NCBI GenBank assembly: GCA_022574595.1
Contig: JACZRS010000002.1
Span: forward strand, 248,001 to 312,000
DNA: 64,000 nt
Source of the DNA: Planctomycetota bacterium
Lineage (GTDB): Bacteria; Planctomycetota; Phycisphaerae; Phycisphaerales; SM1A02
Direction of reading: 5' to 3'
Part shown: piece by piece, positions 34,505 to 43,635 of the stretch
How positions within the stretch are numbered: position 1 is the first letter of the stretch
Layout of the letters: every line of letters begins with the position of its first letter
Position numbers and translations under genes: made by a program
The notes under the pieces: model-generated
What the model saw: the letters and a program-made list of their open reading frames with translations, nothing else
The model's database searches: none
What the model was told of the DNA's origin: nothing

Positions 34505-34684
34505 TAGTTAATTAGCCCCAGGTGAAAACACCTGGGGCGAAGCGCGCTGGCAAACTCTGTTACGTTCGATACCGCAACAAGTCATGGTATGTCAACAATT
34601 ACTGTGTTTGTGTTCATTATATGGAAATCGCACACTCCCCGCCCGCCGTGTATTCACGGCGGGCTAAATGGGGATGTATTTATT
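34505..34684. repeat. Twin-hairpin repeat, copy B
   Basis: Direct repeat of 33534-33713 with about 20 mismatches in ~165 aligned bases and no gaps until its last bases. Hairpin 1 has loop AAAA instead of AATA; hairpin 2 is identical to copy A. It begins 5 bp after the stop codon of the bracketed gene and ends 39 bp before the stop codon of the converging gene at 34724. Confidence 0.9.
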
Positions 34685-34723
34685 TATCTCACCGCCAGAA
34701 ATAACTCCTTTACAGTTTCAACT

Positions 34724-35299
34724 TCATGCTGCGGCTGGTGCAGCATCTTCAGTATCAAACAATTCCGACATCCGATTTGTGCTGTTAGCAGTTGACCACA
34801 TAGTCTCGAGTCCCACTGCTGATCTAAACGCAGCATTATCTGCAAGCTGCCAAAGTACAATTTGTGATTGTTGGATTTGCTGCTCATTGATTGGGCTGGC
34901 GTCCAGCTGCGTCCTGCGAAACGCAGCCAGAGCATCAGCAATTCCAGCCCGCATGGACTCATTTACGGTTTCGCCAACATCATGAGTCTGGTCAAGGAAG
35001 TCCAGTAGTCCCTTTAGCGCCACAGCAGATCCTGCTAAGGATTGGGAGAAATGCCCGTTAGTTCGCTGCATTTGTGTCAATCTCATAGCAAGTTCTGCTG
35101 CCAGGGGAGTGGGTGCGTAAGTCAGTTCGCAACACCTTTGCAAAGCCAGGCCAAAGGCTGCTGCCTCAACAGCGTCTGATCGCATAAGCAGCATCGAGTG
35201 TCCCGTGCTAATGCTCCTCCCATTAGCTAGGATTCGCTGCACAAGCCTCTCGTAAACTTCATGGCGAATCATTCGATCAATATGGTTGAGGCTAATCAT
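34724..35299 (-). CDS. Hypothetical helical protein
   Basis: A 191-residue protein I do not recognise. It is rich in Ala, Leu, Gln and Ser, probably all-helical, and has no signal peptide or membrane segment. It has a repeat-like middle (SLAGSAVALKGLLDFLDQTHD) and an acidic-Ala C-terminus (LFDTEDAAPAAA). GAGGAG lies just before the ATG, which supports it as a real gene. It is a single gene, convergent with the repeat-bracketed gene and divergent from the GspG-like pair. Confidence 0.55.
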   Translation of the reverse strand: MISLNHIDRMIRHEVYERLVQRILANGRSISTGHSMLLMRSDAVEAAAFGLALQRCCELTYAPTPLAAELAMRLTQMQRTNGHFSQSLAGSAVALKGLLDFLDQTHDVGETVNESMRAGIADALAAFRRTQLDASPINEQQIQQSQIVLWQLADNAAFRSAVGLETMWSTANSTNRMSELFDTEDAAPAAA

Positions 35300-35547
35300 A
35301 ACCTGGCTCCTCTTAACACACCATCATCCGTACGGCTTATGTTTGGGTATTATCGCCAGTTTGTCAAGTTTTATGTTAGGGTTTTGTAAGATTTTTTAAA
35401 AATATCTTAAAACCCCGATCTAGCCTGTAACAAGGCAGGTTGCATTCCCAAACATCAATTAGAGCGGGTTATATTTTTGTGTGTGCTACTCAGCATATGT
35501 TGTGTTGTAAGCTAAACGCAAAGAACAACCTTTCAGGGAGGTTAGCC

Positions 35548-36402
35548 ATGAGTTCCCAACCAACAGCCCAAATTCAGCAGCCAAATATGCCTTATATAAT
35601 GGTTCCAGTCCGTGAACGAAATGGTCTGGGCGTGGCTGGCTTTCTAATTGCATTCATTGGCCTTTTCATCCCCACGGGCATCGTGGCGCTGCTTGGAATG
35701 TTGATCAGCTTAGTTGCGCTAGGCAAAGGGCCGCGCTTTTTCGCAGGTCTTGGCGTACTTACAGGCCTCTTCGGCACTGTTATTTGGCTGGTAATTACCA
35801 TCCTGGCACTGATCGGATTGCTCGTCGGTTCAGTGGTGGCTGTGGTCTTCTCAGTAGGCGCATTCATAATCACCCAGCCAGAGGTCGTAGAAGTCAGCTC
35901 GGACATGATCAATGTGACTATTGCCGTAGCTGAATACGAAAAGAAAAACAACAAACTCCCAGAAGATGTTGCTTCGCTAGGCCTTGGTGTTTCGACTCTA
36001 ACTGACCCGTGGGGCAACGCTTACAACTACCAAATCATCGATGCTGATCCAGGCTTTGATGTGATTAGTAGCGGCAGTGATGGCGAATTTGATACCGATG
36101 ATGATATGAAATTGAGCGGCCTCGACCAAATATGGGAAACGGCATTTGAAAGCTTCGGCACCAAAATCCAAGAGCTATGCGAAAAGCTCGAAGGCTTGGA
36201 GGGCACGCACATGAACTTTGATCCCCGCCATGGCCACAGACACAGCAAGACTAAAACTGTCAGAATATCCGTAAACGATGATCCCTCAGAGCGTTACCGC
36301 AAGGCAGCTATCGAGGCAGCTATCAAGGAAGCTGCTGAGCAAGTTCAGGTTGACCAGGTCATTGAGGTTGAAGTTGAATCTGATTCTGGCGACTCTAACT
36401 GA
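35548..36402 (+). CDS. Membrane protein with GspG-like C-terminal domain (1)
   Basis: A 284-residue protein. The N-terminal ~120 residues have a short polar Gln-rich head and about three hydrophobic segments of a DUF4190-like kind (GLGVAGFLIAFIGLFIPTGIVALLGMLISLVALGKGPR). Residues ~125-195 match the extracytoplasmic part of GspG pseudopilins: YEKKNNKLPEDVASL, TDPWGNAYNYQ, DVISSGSDGEFDTDDD. The last Asp-rich block is the calcium-binding region in GspG. There is no prepilin cleavage motif. The C-terminus is charged and His-rich. The start at 35548 has CAGGGAGG 6 nt upstream; the frame open back to 35440 lacks one. A paralogue follows 93 bp downstream. Confidence 0.75.
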   Translation: MSSQPTAQIQQPNMPYIMVPVRERNGLGVAGFLIAFIGLFIPTGIVALLGMLISLVALGKGPRFFAGLGVLTGLFGTVIWLVITILALIGLLVGSVVAVVFSVGAFIITQPEVVEVSSDMINVTIAVAEYEKKNNKLPEDVASLGLGVSTLTDPWGNAYNYQIIDADPGFDVISSGSDGEFDTDDDMKLSGLDQIWETAFESFGTKIQELCEKLEGLEGTHMNFDPRHGHRHSKTKTVRISVNDDPSERYRKAAIEAAIKEAAEQVQVDQVIEVEVESDSGDSN

Positions 36403-36495
36403 TTGATTAAGCTCGGCCTCAGATTCATTCAAGCAGGAATAGAACAAAGTAGATAGGCTACACCAAACGCATTAAATGCGTGAAGGAGTCATGCT

Positions 36496-37197
36496 ATGAG
36501 TCAAACAGATTTTCCAGCCGTAGACGTACCAGTTCCACAACAGAATACTCTGGCAATAGTGGGATTAGTAGTTTCTGTATTAGGCTTACTTGGATCTGGC
36601 GGAATACTCTGCCCAATTGGATTGATCATTAGCTTGATAGCATTGGGAAAACCCTATGGGCGTGGCTGGGCGATAGGTGGGGTTGTTGTAGGACTACTTG
36701 GAACTTGCTTTGGTGTTGTTGCGATAGTCTTTCTAGGTGCAGCCGTCATGGCTGCTATTGCCGTAGTAGGCGCAGGCTTAGGTGTATTTGCGCTAGTTGC
36801 CACACAGGGTGAGAATATCCAAATCAGCGCAGACATGCTCAGCATTGCGGACAGTGTGGTTATTTATGAAGATAAGAATGGTTCCTTGCCCGAAGATCTG
36901 GATGCGCTTGATATTGATAAGCCAACTCTGATGGATCCTTGGGGTAGACCATATCGTTATATCCTCACAGAGCGTAAGCCCGGCTTTGAAATTACAAGCT
37001 GGGGTGCTGATGGTCAGCCAGCTACTGATGATGATGTTCGGGTCACAGAGTTGGATATGGCTTGGGATCGTGCATTTGAGAATATGGAAAATTTCGAGGC
37101 TCAGATAACAAAATGGATTGAGCGAATGAAGCGGTTGAAACGTGCTGGTGTGGTTAAGAGTGATTACAAGATTACGGAAAAACCAGATGCGCCCTAA
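36496..37197 (+). CDS. Membrane protein with GspG-like C-terminal domain (2)
   Basis: A 233-residue paralogue of the preceding gene with the same order: DUF4190-like hydrophobic segments (NTLAIVGLVVSVLGLLGSGG; GLIISLIALGKPYGRGWAIGG), then the GspG-like block YEDKNGSLPEDLDAL, MDPWGRPYRYI, EITSWGADGQPATDDD. A basic C-terminal helix follows. GAAGGAG is well placed. Two such genes in tandem suggest a shared membrane role; the domain fusion argues against an ordinary pilus subunit. Confidence 0.75.
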   Translation: MSQTDFPAVDVPVPQQNTLAIVGLVVSVLGLLGSGGILCPIGLIISLIALGKPYGRGWAIGGVVVGLLGTCFGVVAIVFLGAAVMAAIAVVGAGLGVFALVATQGENIQISADMLSIADSVVIYEDKNGSLPEDLDALDIDKPTLMDPWGRPYRYILTERKPGFEITSWGADGQPATDDDVRVTELDMAWDRAFENMENFEAQITKWIERMKRLKRAGVVKSDYKITEKPDAP

Positions 37198-37310
37198 GCC
37201 CCGCCATTCTGGCAGGAAATCACTGCCTTCATGCACAAATAGACTGGTTAACCCCCTCTAACACACCTAAAAAACCAGTTTCTGATGGTATCGCACTTGC
37301 CATATCTTTA

Positions 37311-37339
37311 TTGACGGCTGGGTAAGTACCCAGATACCA
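37311..37339 (+). promoter_or_regulatory. Possible dnaK promoter with palindromic operator in the spacer
   Basis: TTGACG (37311-37316) resembles a -35 box. A perfect inverted repeat CTGGGTA-AG-TACCCAG (37318-37333) fills the spacer, with a weak -10-like ATACCA after it. No CIRCE element is present. A repressor on the palindrome would block the promoter. Confidence 0.35.
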
Positions 37340-37377
37340 CACGCTTTCAGTACCTCTAGATAGAAGGGGAAATAACC

Positions 37378-39303
37378 ATGTCAAAAATCATCGGCATCGA
37401 CCTTGGCACCACAAACTCTGTGGTCGCAGTAATGGAAGGCGCTCAGCCTAAGGTGCTTATTAATTCCAGTGGCAACCGCGTTACACCTTCGGTTGTCGCA
37501 TTCACCGATAAGGGCGAACGCCTTGTGGGTCAACCTGCAAAACATCAGCAGGTAACCAACCCCGAGCACACCGTCTTTTCAATAAAGCGATTCATGGGAA
37601 GACGCCACAGCGAGGTTCACTCCGAAGAAAAACTTGTTCCATACGAAATCGTTGGCGGGCCAAATGATCCGGTCAGCGTCAAAGTGAGAGACAAGGTTCA
37701 CACGCCACAGGAAATCTCCGCAATGATCCTACAGGATTTAAAAAAGACTGCGGAAGATTACCTAGGCGAAAAAGTCGAAGCAGCGGTAATTACAGTCCCT
37801 GCGTATTTCAACGATTCGCAGAGAACTGCAACCAAAGAAGCGGGCGAAATTGCGGGATTAAAAGTCGAAAGAATCATCAACGAGCCTACCGCAGCTGCAC
37901 TAGCCTACGGCTTGGAAAAGAAAAAGAACGCCAAGATCGTCGTCTTCGACTTCGGTGGCGGAACATTTGATATCTCCATTCTCGACGTAGGTGATGTCGA
38001 GGGAACAAACGTTGTAGAAGTTCTCGCAACCAACGGCGACACCCATCTGGGCGGCGATGACCTCGATCAACGACTTATTGAATTTTTAGCTGAAGAATTC
38101 CGTAAACAAAATGGAATCGACCTGCGCCAAGATCCCATGGCACTCCAGCGCCTTAAAGAAGCATCGGAAAAAGCCAAGTGTGAACTTTCACAACAGATGG
38201 AGACATCTATTAATCTGCCCTTTATTACTGCAGATCAAAGCGGACCTAAGCATTTGCAGCAAACTATTTCACGTGCAAAATTTGAATCGCTTTGCGAAGA
38301 TCTGTTTGATCGACTGCGCGGCCCGTGCCAGACCGCACTTACTGATGCAAAAATCAAACCAACAGATATTACTGAAGTGGTAATGGTTGGCGGCTCAATT
38401 CGAGTTCCCAAAGTACAGGAAATCGCTAAGGAAATCTTCGAAACTCAGGAGCTTGACAAATCAATTAACCCAGATGAAGTCGTGGCAATCGGAGCAGCAT
38501 TGCAGGCTGGTGTTTTGCAAGGTGATGTCAAGGATGTATTACTTCTCGATGTAACCCCACTTTCACTAGGCGTTGAAACACTTGGCGGAGTTATGGCCAG
38601 ACTCATCGAGAAAAACACTACAATTCCTACTTCACGCAAAGAAGTATTTTCAACCGCAGCAGATGGTCAAACTTCTGTAACCATTCACGCACTGCAAGGT
38701 GAACGTGAATTTGCTAATGATAATCGTACGCTTGGCAGGTTTGATCTAACCGGCATCCCGCCATCACAGAGAGGTTTGCCACAGATCGAAGTCGAATTCT
38801 CAATCGATGCCAACGGCATCCTTAATGTTCAGGCAACCGATAAAGCCACCGGCAAAAGTCAATCCATTGAGATCACTGGCTCAACTGGTTTATCATCTGA
38901 AGAAATCGATCGCATGAAATCCGAAGCCCAAGAACACGCAGCCGATGACAAGGCTCGTCGTGAGTTAATTGATCTAAAAAATCAAGCGGACCATATTGTT
39001 TACTCGACGAAAAAGTCGCTTGAAGAGCATGGCGAAAAAGTTTCCCCAGAAGCGCGAGGCAATATCGAATCAGCTCTATCTAATCTAGAAGATAAGATCA
39101 AGGGCGATGACAAAGACGCCATCGAAGCTGCTATGAAACAGCTCAACGATGTTTCAATCGAACTCGGCAAGGCGGTATACGAAGCAGCCGCAGCTGAAGG
39201 AACCGATGCAGCAGAAGCTTCAACTGAAGCAGCAGATACAGACGATTCATCGCCAAAGGAAGATATCATCGACGCTGAGTATGAAGTAAAGGACGACAAG
39301 TAA
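37378..39303 (+). CDS. dnaK: Hsp70 chaperone DnaK
   Basis: A 641-residue Hsp70 of normal length. It has the ATPase signatures [42 protein letters not shown] and [18 protein letters not shown], then the linker [18 protein letters not shown]. The substrate-binding and lid domains follow, and the C-terminus [14 protein letters not shown] is typical. In the third signature the usual Thr/Ser is replaced by Ile ([12 protein letters not shown]). Neither grpE nor dnaJ is adjacent, so it stands as a single-gene unit closed by its own terminator. GAAGGGG precedes the ATG. Confidence 0.97.
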   Translation: MSKIIGIDLGTTNSVVAVMEGAQPKVLINSSGNRVTPSVVAFTDKGERLVGQPAKHQQVTNPEHTVFSIKRFMGRRHSEVHSEEKLVPYEIVGGPNDPVSVKVRDKVHTPQEISAMILQDLKKTAEDYLGEKVEAAVITVPAYFNDSQRTATKEAGEIAGLKVERIINEPTAAALAYGLEKKKNAKIVVFDFGGGTFDISILDVGDVEGTNVVEVLATNGDTHLGGDDLDQRLIEFLAEEFRKQNGIDLRQDPMALQRLKEASEKAKCELSQQMETSINLPFITADQSGPKHLQQTISRAKFESLCEDLFDRLRGPCQTALTDAKIKPTDITEVVMVGGSIRVPKVQEIAKEIFETQELDKSINPDEVVAIGAALQAGVLQGDVKDVLLLDVTPLSLGVETLGGVMARLIEKNTTIPTSRKEVFSTAADGQTSVTIHALQGEREFANDNRTLGRFDLTGIPPSQRGLPQIEVEFSIDANGILNVQATDKATGKSQSIEITGSTGLSSEEIDRMKSEAQEHAADDKARRELIDLKNQADHIVYSTKKSLEEHGEKVSPEARGNIESALSNLEDKIKGDDKDAIEAAMKQLNDVSIELGKAVYEAAAAEGTDAAEASTEAADTDDSSPKEDIIDAEYEVKDDK

Positions 39304-39340
39304 GTAAGCGTCTCAATTAACGATTAATTAACCATCAAAG

Positions 39341-39368
39341 CCCAGGGATTCCTCTCCCTGGGTTTTTT
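39341..39368 (+). terminator. Intrinsic terminator of dnaK
   Basis: CCCAGGGA / TCCCTGGG 8-bp perfect stem with a six-base loop and TTTTTT (39363-39368), 38 bp after the dnaK stop. Confidence 0.92.
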
Positions 39369-39411
39369 CATACTAAATACGTAGGGGAAGTTGAGAATTA
39401 TTGTATTTTTC

Positions 39412-40965
39412 CTACTCTAACTCCCCTAATGCCCTTAGCTCAGTTGCTGAACTGTGATATTCATAAAAAGTAGTAACTTTTGTTTGCATCGATTGCTTAA
39501 AGAAATCTGCAGCTTCTGAATTGTTGCCAGCAATCAACTCAACAGAACCTATATAAAAATAGGATTCACACTTTCGCTGAGCGGTTTGTAAAGGTATGTC
39601 AGTTTGAGCTATCTCTAGTAGATCATTGCTTGATAGATCACCCAGCAAGTAAACAACCAGCTTGCCCGGCCAATCATCTTCATCAACATCAGTAATGTGG
39701 GACTTACGAATTATTGCATATTCCCGCAAAAGTTTCTCTGCCAGGCTTTGATCATTTGCTCTCGCATGACTTAACCAAAGATATAGCTGCGCATAATCAA
39801 TATCGTTTTCCTTAATAGTTACAGCTAGATTTAGATATTCTGCTGCTTGTGAAAAGTTACCCTGGTGATATTGATTTACTCCCAAACCCATGTGCCGATA
39901 AAAGCTGGAAGGCTCTAAAACTACTAACCTCTCAAAGTCTGTTTGCGCTTTCATAAGATCGCCTTTAGCCCATGACAGCCAGGCCCGCTCGGCTAACAGA
40001 TACGTAGCATCAGGATCATAAGTTAATGATTCATCAAGATCTGAGTACGCACCATCATAATCGCCAAGATCCCGTTTTATTCGCGCGCGAATCAATGATC
40101 CTTTTGATTGAACGATATTTTGCAGATCAACTGCTTGGTTGGCAATTTCAAGTGCTTCCTTGAACTTACCTGTTTCATGCAAGAGCCTGGCGTAATCTGC
40201 AGAAATATAATAGCTGTTGGGCGCAATTTTCTGCGCCTTCTTGATATCCATAATTGCTGCATCATGATTATACATTTCCTGCCAGGCGAAAGCGCGCTGG
40301 CGATACACGTGCGCCCAATTGGGATAATGAGTTATCGCTTGAGTATAATCATCAATGGAAGCCTGAATGTGACCTGCTTTATTATTAGCCCATGCTCTGC
40401 CACTTATGTAGCGAGAGTTCTCCCCACTAGAATCCATAGCAGATGTGTAATCCTCAACCGCGCCCTCATAATCACCAGTGCTAACCCTAATTGACGCTCT
40501 AGATCCATAAACTTCAGCATCACCTTGGCCTGACTCTATTAATGTGCTGTAGTCTTTTAATGCTTGCTTTGTTTGCTCTTTCAATAAGTACAATTTTGCT
40601 CTAGCTTTAAGAGTTAATGCATCTTCAGGATCAGTTTTAAGTGCTGCGTTATAGTCGTCCATTGCGGAAGTTAATTCTGCAAGCTGCTCATAAGCTTGTC
40701 CCCTTACCCTGTAAGCCTCAACATCCTCTGGATCCTCTTCAATCCGCAATGTCATATCTGAAATATTTTTAGAGAATTGTTCATACTGATTGTATTGCTG
40801 GCGAGGAAATGAACGCATCTGCCCAAAAGTTTGTGGTGCAGATGGCACAGGACCAGGCGCAGGCTGGGTAACAAAATATCCATTAACAATAAAAAGTGCG
40901 CCCCCACCCATAACCACAATAAATGCGATTGTAATTATCAGCAGATTAGTATTCTCTCGGTCCAT
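39412..40965 (-). CDS. Membrane-anchored TPR protein
   Basis: A 517-residue protein with one N-terminal membrane helix (ITIAFIVVMGGGALFIVNGYFV), a Pro-rich linker, then about ten TPR units from residue ~70 (e.g. AYRVRGQAYEQLAELTSAMDDYNAALKTDPEDA; RQRAFAWQEMYNHDAAIMDIKKAQKIAP). The TPR solenoid faces the periplasm and presumably binds partner proteins. It is convergent with dnaK and not in an operon. Function cannot be narrowed down. Confidence 0.85.
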   Translation of the reverse strand: MDRENTNLLIITIAFIVVMGGGALFIVNGYFVTQPAPGPVPSAPQTFGQMRSFPRQQYNQYEQFSKNISDMTLRIEEDPEDVEAYRVRGQAYEQLAELTSAMDDYNAALKTDPEDALTLKARAKLYLLKEQTKQALKDYSTLIESGQGDAEVYGSRASIRVSTGDYEGAVEDYTSAMDSSGENSRYISGRAWANNKAGHIQASIDDYTQAITHYPNWAHVYRQRAFAWQEMYNHDAAIMDIKKAQKIAPNSYYISADYARLLHETGKFKEALEIANQAVDLQNIVQSKGSLIRARIKRDLGDYDGAYSDLDESLTYDPDATYLLAERAWLSWAKGDLMKAQTDFERLVVLEPSSFYRHMGLGVNQYHQGNFSQAAEYLNLAVTIKENDIDYAQLYLWLSHARANDQSLAEKLLREYAIIRKSHITDVDEDDWPGKLVVYLLGDLSSNDLLEIAQTDIPLQTAQRKCESYFYIGSVELIAGNNSEAADFFKQSMQTKVTTFYEYHSSATELRALGELE

Positions 40966-41054
40966 CGGGGTAAACCCCTTTTCCTGAAATGGCGCTCAGT
41001 CATATTTTACCTAATTTCTAAGCCCTCGTCATTGGGAAAGACAACAAATAAAAC

Positions 41055-41079
41055 AGCCCGTAGCGGCCTGCCACGGGCT
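41055..41079 (-). terminator. Terminator of the Bax inhibitor-1-like gene
   Basis: AGCCCGT / ACGGGCT stem around an eleven-base loop, followed on the minus strand by GTTTTATTTGTTG. It lies 35 bp after the stop codon of the Bax inhibitor-1-like gene. Confidence 0.65.
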
Positions 41080-41113
41080 ATTTGTAACATTATTGAAATT
41101 TCAAGCTATTAGA

Positions 41114-41941
41114 TCAGTCGCGTCCGCCGAAAAGGATCGACAATCTCAGGACGAGCTTGACCGCTTCTATGTAGATCCAGGCGATGGTAACTAATAAGGC
41201 AAATCCGCAATACCATTCCATATACTTTGGCGCACCTGCCTTCACTTTATCCTCAATAAGCTTGAAATCGAGGATCAGAAACAGTGATACCAATACCAGC
41301 ATGAAAACATTGATGCCTAGGCCGAGATACCCCATTATACCGTGATCATTAACCGCACTGGCGAAACCTATCAAAGGCAGCTCTTTTCCCCAAACTATCA
41401 TCATTATAAACGACACAAGGTAGGCAAGCATTGCGGCTCCGAAGAGAGTGAACAGCACAGCCTGGAATGTTCTTGTTGGTTTGATAAGCCCGGTTCGGTA
41501 AGCAAACAACATGCTGCCGACGCAACTGCCGGTGACAATAAACGCCTGCAACCCAACACCCCCCACAACATCCAGGCCTCGATTTATCAGAATCCCATCC
41601 ACCATGGCTGTCAAAGCACCGAGAAAAATACCTTCGACAACTGCATAGACCGGAGCCACTATCGGCGCAAGCTGAGGTTTACCTGCTAGGAGAAAATAGA
41701 ATCCAAGGACAATGATAAACGACGCACCAGCGCTGATATACAATATTGAAGGCATCGACTGGACCAGCGCGTATCCACCCGCACCTGAAGCGACTGCGAT
41801 AGCAATAAGCAACGAGGTCTTGTTTATGACTCCGGACATAGTTGTAACATTCGCCTTATCTGCGAACATGTTTTTGCCATAGACTTCGCTGAATGCGTTT
41901 TTGTTATTTAGAGCTGGGTTTGATGATTGAAATTGGAACAT
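41114..41941 (-). CDS. Bax inhibitor-1/YccA-family membrane protein
   Basis: A 275-residue protein with seven hydrophobic segments and the bacterial BI-1 N-terminus SSNPALNNKNAF and MSGVINKTSLLIAIA. The segment APVYAVVEGIFLGALTAMVDG carries the family Glu, and the last helices contain WYCGFALLVTIAWIYIEAVKLVLRL. BI-1 proteins form pH-sensitive Ca2+ leaks in the membrane. GGAG lies 8 nt upstream of the ATG. Single gene with its own terminator. Confidence 0.9.
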   Translation of the reverse strand: MFQFQSSNPALNNKNAFSEVYGKNMFADKANVTTMSGVINKTSLLIAIAVASGAGGYALVQSMPSILYISAGASFIIVLGFYFLLAGKPQLAPIVAPVYAVVEGIFLGALTAMVDGILINRGLDVVGGVGLQAFIVTGSCVGSMLFAYRTGLIKPTRTFQAVLFTLFGAAMLAYLVSFIMMIVWGKELPLIGFASAVNDHGIMGYLGLGINVFMLVLVSLFLILDFKLIEDKVKAGAPKYMEWYCGFALLVTIAWIYIEAVKLVLRLSILFGGRD

Positions 41942-42086
41942 GTTTGAATCTCCGGAACTTTATACCCTGTATCGAGTTGCTGCACTATATCCTCGACGAA
42001 GCGGGACATAAAGGCTCACATTCTACTTTATAGCTAACTTATGATGCTAATTTCAAGAAAGCTCAGACTGCTATATTATTAACTTA

Positions 42087-43631
42087 GTGTCAAACAATGA
42101 TAATTCATCATCACGCTCAAAAACCGCATTAGGACTTATCCTAACCGGAGCGATCATTTCCCTGGTTGCGCTTGTAATATCGCTAGCCAAGATGCACCTT
42201 GATCGCTCGCCCACAATCGAAGCAGGCCAAGCTAATCTGCACAATCTGTGGCCGTTTTGGATCTCATCTGCCTCATGCTGGATCGCACTCACCGCACTTT
42301 GGCTTTACCTAAGAAAGTCACAACAACGCAATATAAATTTTTGGGCCATAACGATTGTTATCTTCTTGGTAGCAGTTAGCGCACGAATCGCAGTTGTGCT
42401 GACTCACCAACCAACATTAAGTGATGATATATATAGATACATCTTTGATGGGCGAAACCTCGCCAATTCTATCAATCCCTATTTACATGCACCGGCTGAG
42501 CGTTTGGGCCTATCCACTGATGAAATAATGGAGAGGCCGCTCGGGGTCTTAATGGAAAGTGGGGTTGATCTGGTAGATGACGAGCATTGGCCGGGCGAAG
42601 CGAAACTCTTGCCACTGATAAATAATCCAGAACTGCATACGATTTATTTGCCTACAAGCCAATACGTCTTTGCTGTTGCTGCTTTTTTTATAAGTGATGC
42701 AGCAGCCGACCCTCAAACAAGCTCGCGCATTTTGCGCTATGTACTTATAGTCATAGAACTATTCGCCATTGGATTGATCCTTTTAGCACTTAAACATGCA
42801 GATCGATCAGCTTGGTGGGCAGCGTTATACGCCTGGCATCCTATTGCCATTACAGAAATCGCAGGGTCCGGCCATCAGGATGTAATTGGTGTTGCGCTAA
42901 TGATGCTTGGGCTGGTAATGTTCAGCAATGTGCCAAAGAAAGTTTGGCAGTGGACAATCGCGCTTGCTGTCGCTTCCTTAGCCAAACCAGTTACTATCCC
43001 ACTCGCAGCCATTATGTTAAAAGGCCAATCGTGGCGCAGATGGTTTATTAGTGGCGCAGTAGGCGGAGCGGTTTGTATCGCTCTTTGCGCGCCACTTTTA
43101 TTAACACATAACGGCCAACCTTTATCAAACTTAATTGATACTGCATCGCGCTTCAGCCAAAAGTGGGCACACTTCGGATCGGTTTATGAACCCACAATGT
43201 GGACGTTAAGCAAAGTTGATCCCATTGAGGATGAACAAACAGGTTGGCAAAAACGCGAATCACACGAAAAAATCGCACGGTTAATTTGTTTAGCACTGGT
43301 GGGGATTGTAATTATCGCAGTCTTTTTTAGTTCTTTAGATGTTTGGGCAAGCTGCCGCGTCATTCTCTTTGCCATGGTTCTATTTTCCAGCACCGCTCAT
43401 CCGTGGTATTTGCTTTGGGCGCTTGTAATACTTCCGCGCGCACCAAGCCCCGCAGTGTGGATTGCAACTCTAACTTTACCCTGGGGCTACGCGCAGCTTG
43501 GCGATGTCATCGATTGGACCGTTCCTACTTGGGTGATATACGCAGCATATTGTCCTGTGTATCTTGCGCTTATGATCGATATCGTAATGAGCTACAAAAA
43601 ACGCACAACTTTGAAAAAAAGTATAGAGTAG
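42087..43631 (+). CDS. GT-C-type integral membrane glycosyltransferase
   Basis: A 514-residue protein with about eleven hydrophobic segments and, after the first pair, the acidic loop SDDIYRYIFDGRNLANSINPYLHAP. This loop is typical of polyprenyl-phosphate-dependent GT-C enzymes, whose catalytic acid sits in this first outer loop. Further features are HPIAITEIAGSGHQDVIGVALMM and STAHPWYLLWALVILPRA. It probably transfers a sugar from a polyprenyl-phosphate donor on the outer face of the membrane. GTG start at 42087. It is closely followed by the Nif3-like gene with a 4-bp gap. Confidence 0.8.
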   Translation: MSNNDNSSSRSKTALGLILTGAIISLVALVISLAKMHLDRSPTIEAGQANLHNLWPFWISSASCWIALTALWLYLRKSQQRNINFWAITIVIFLVAVSARIAVVLTHQPTLSDDIYRYIFDGRNLANSINPYLHAPAERLGLSTDEIMERPLGVLMESGVDLVDDEHWPGEAKLLPLINNPELHTIYLPTSQYVFAVAAFFISDAAADPQTSSRILRYVLIVIELFAIGLILLALKHADRSAWWAALYAWHPIAITEIAGSGHQDVIGVALMMLGLVMFSNVPKKVWQWTIALAVASLAKPVTIPLAAIMLKGQSWRRWFISGAVGGAVCIALCAPLLLTHNGQPLSNLIDTASRFSQKWAHFGSVYEPTMWTLSKVDPIEDEQTGWQKRESHEKIARLICLALVGIVIIAVFFSSLDVWASCRVILFAMVLFSSTAHPWYLLWALVILPRAPSPAVWIATLTLPWGYAQLGDVIDWTVPTWVIYAAYCPVYLALMIDIVMSYKKRTTLKKSIE

Positions 43632-43635
43632 ATCC

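Noticed and set aside
37198-37377. CIRCE heat-shock operator before dnaK.
   Set aside because: No TTAGCACTC-N9-GAGTGCTAA; only the unrelated CTGGGTA palindrome is present.
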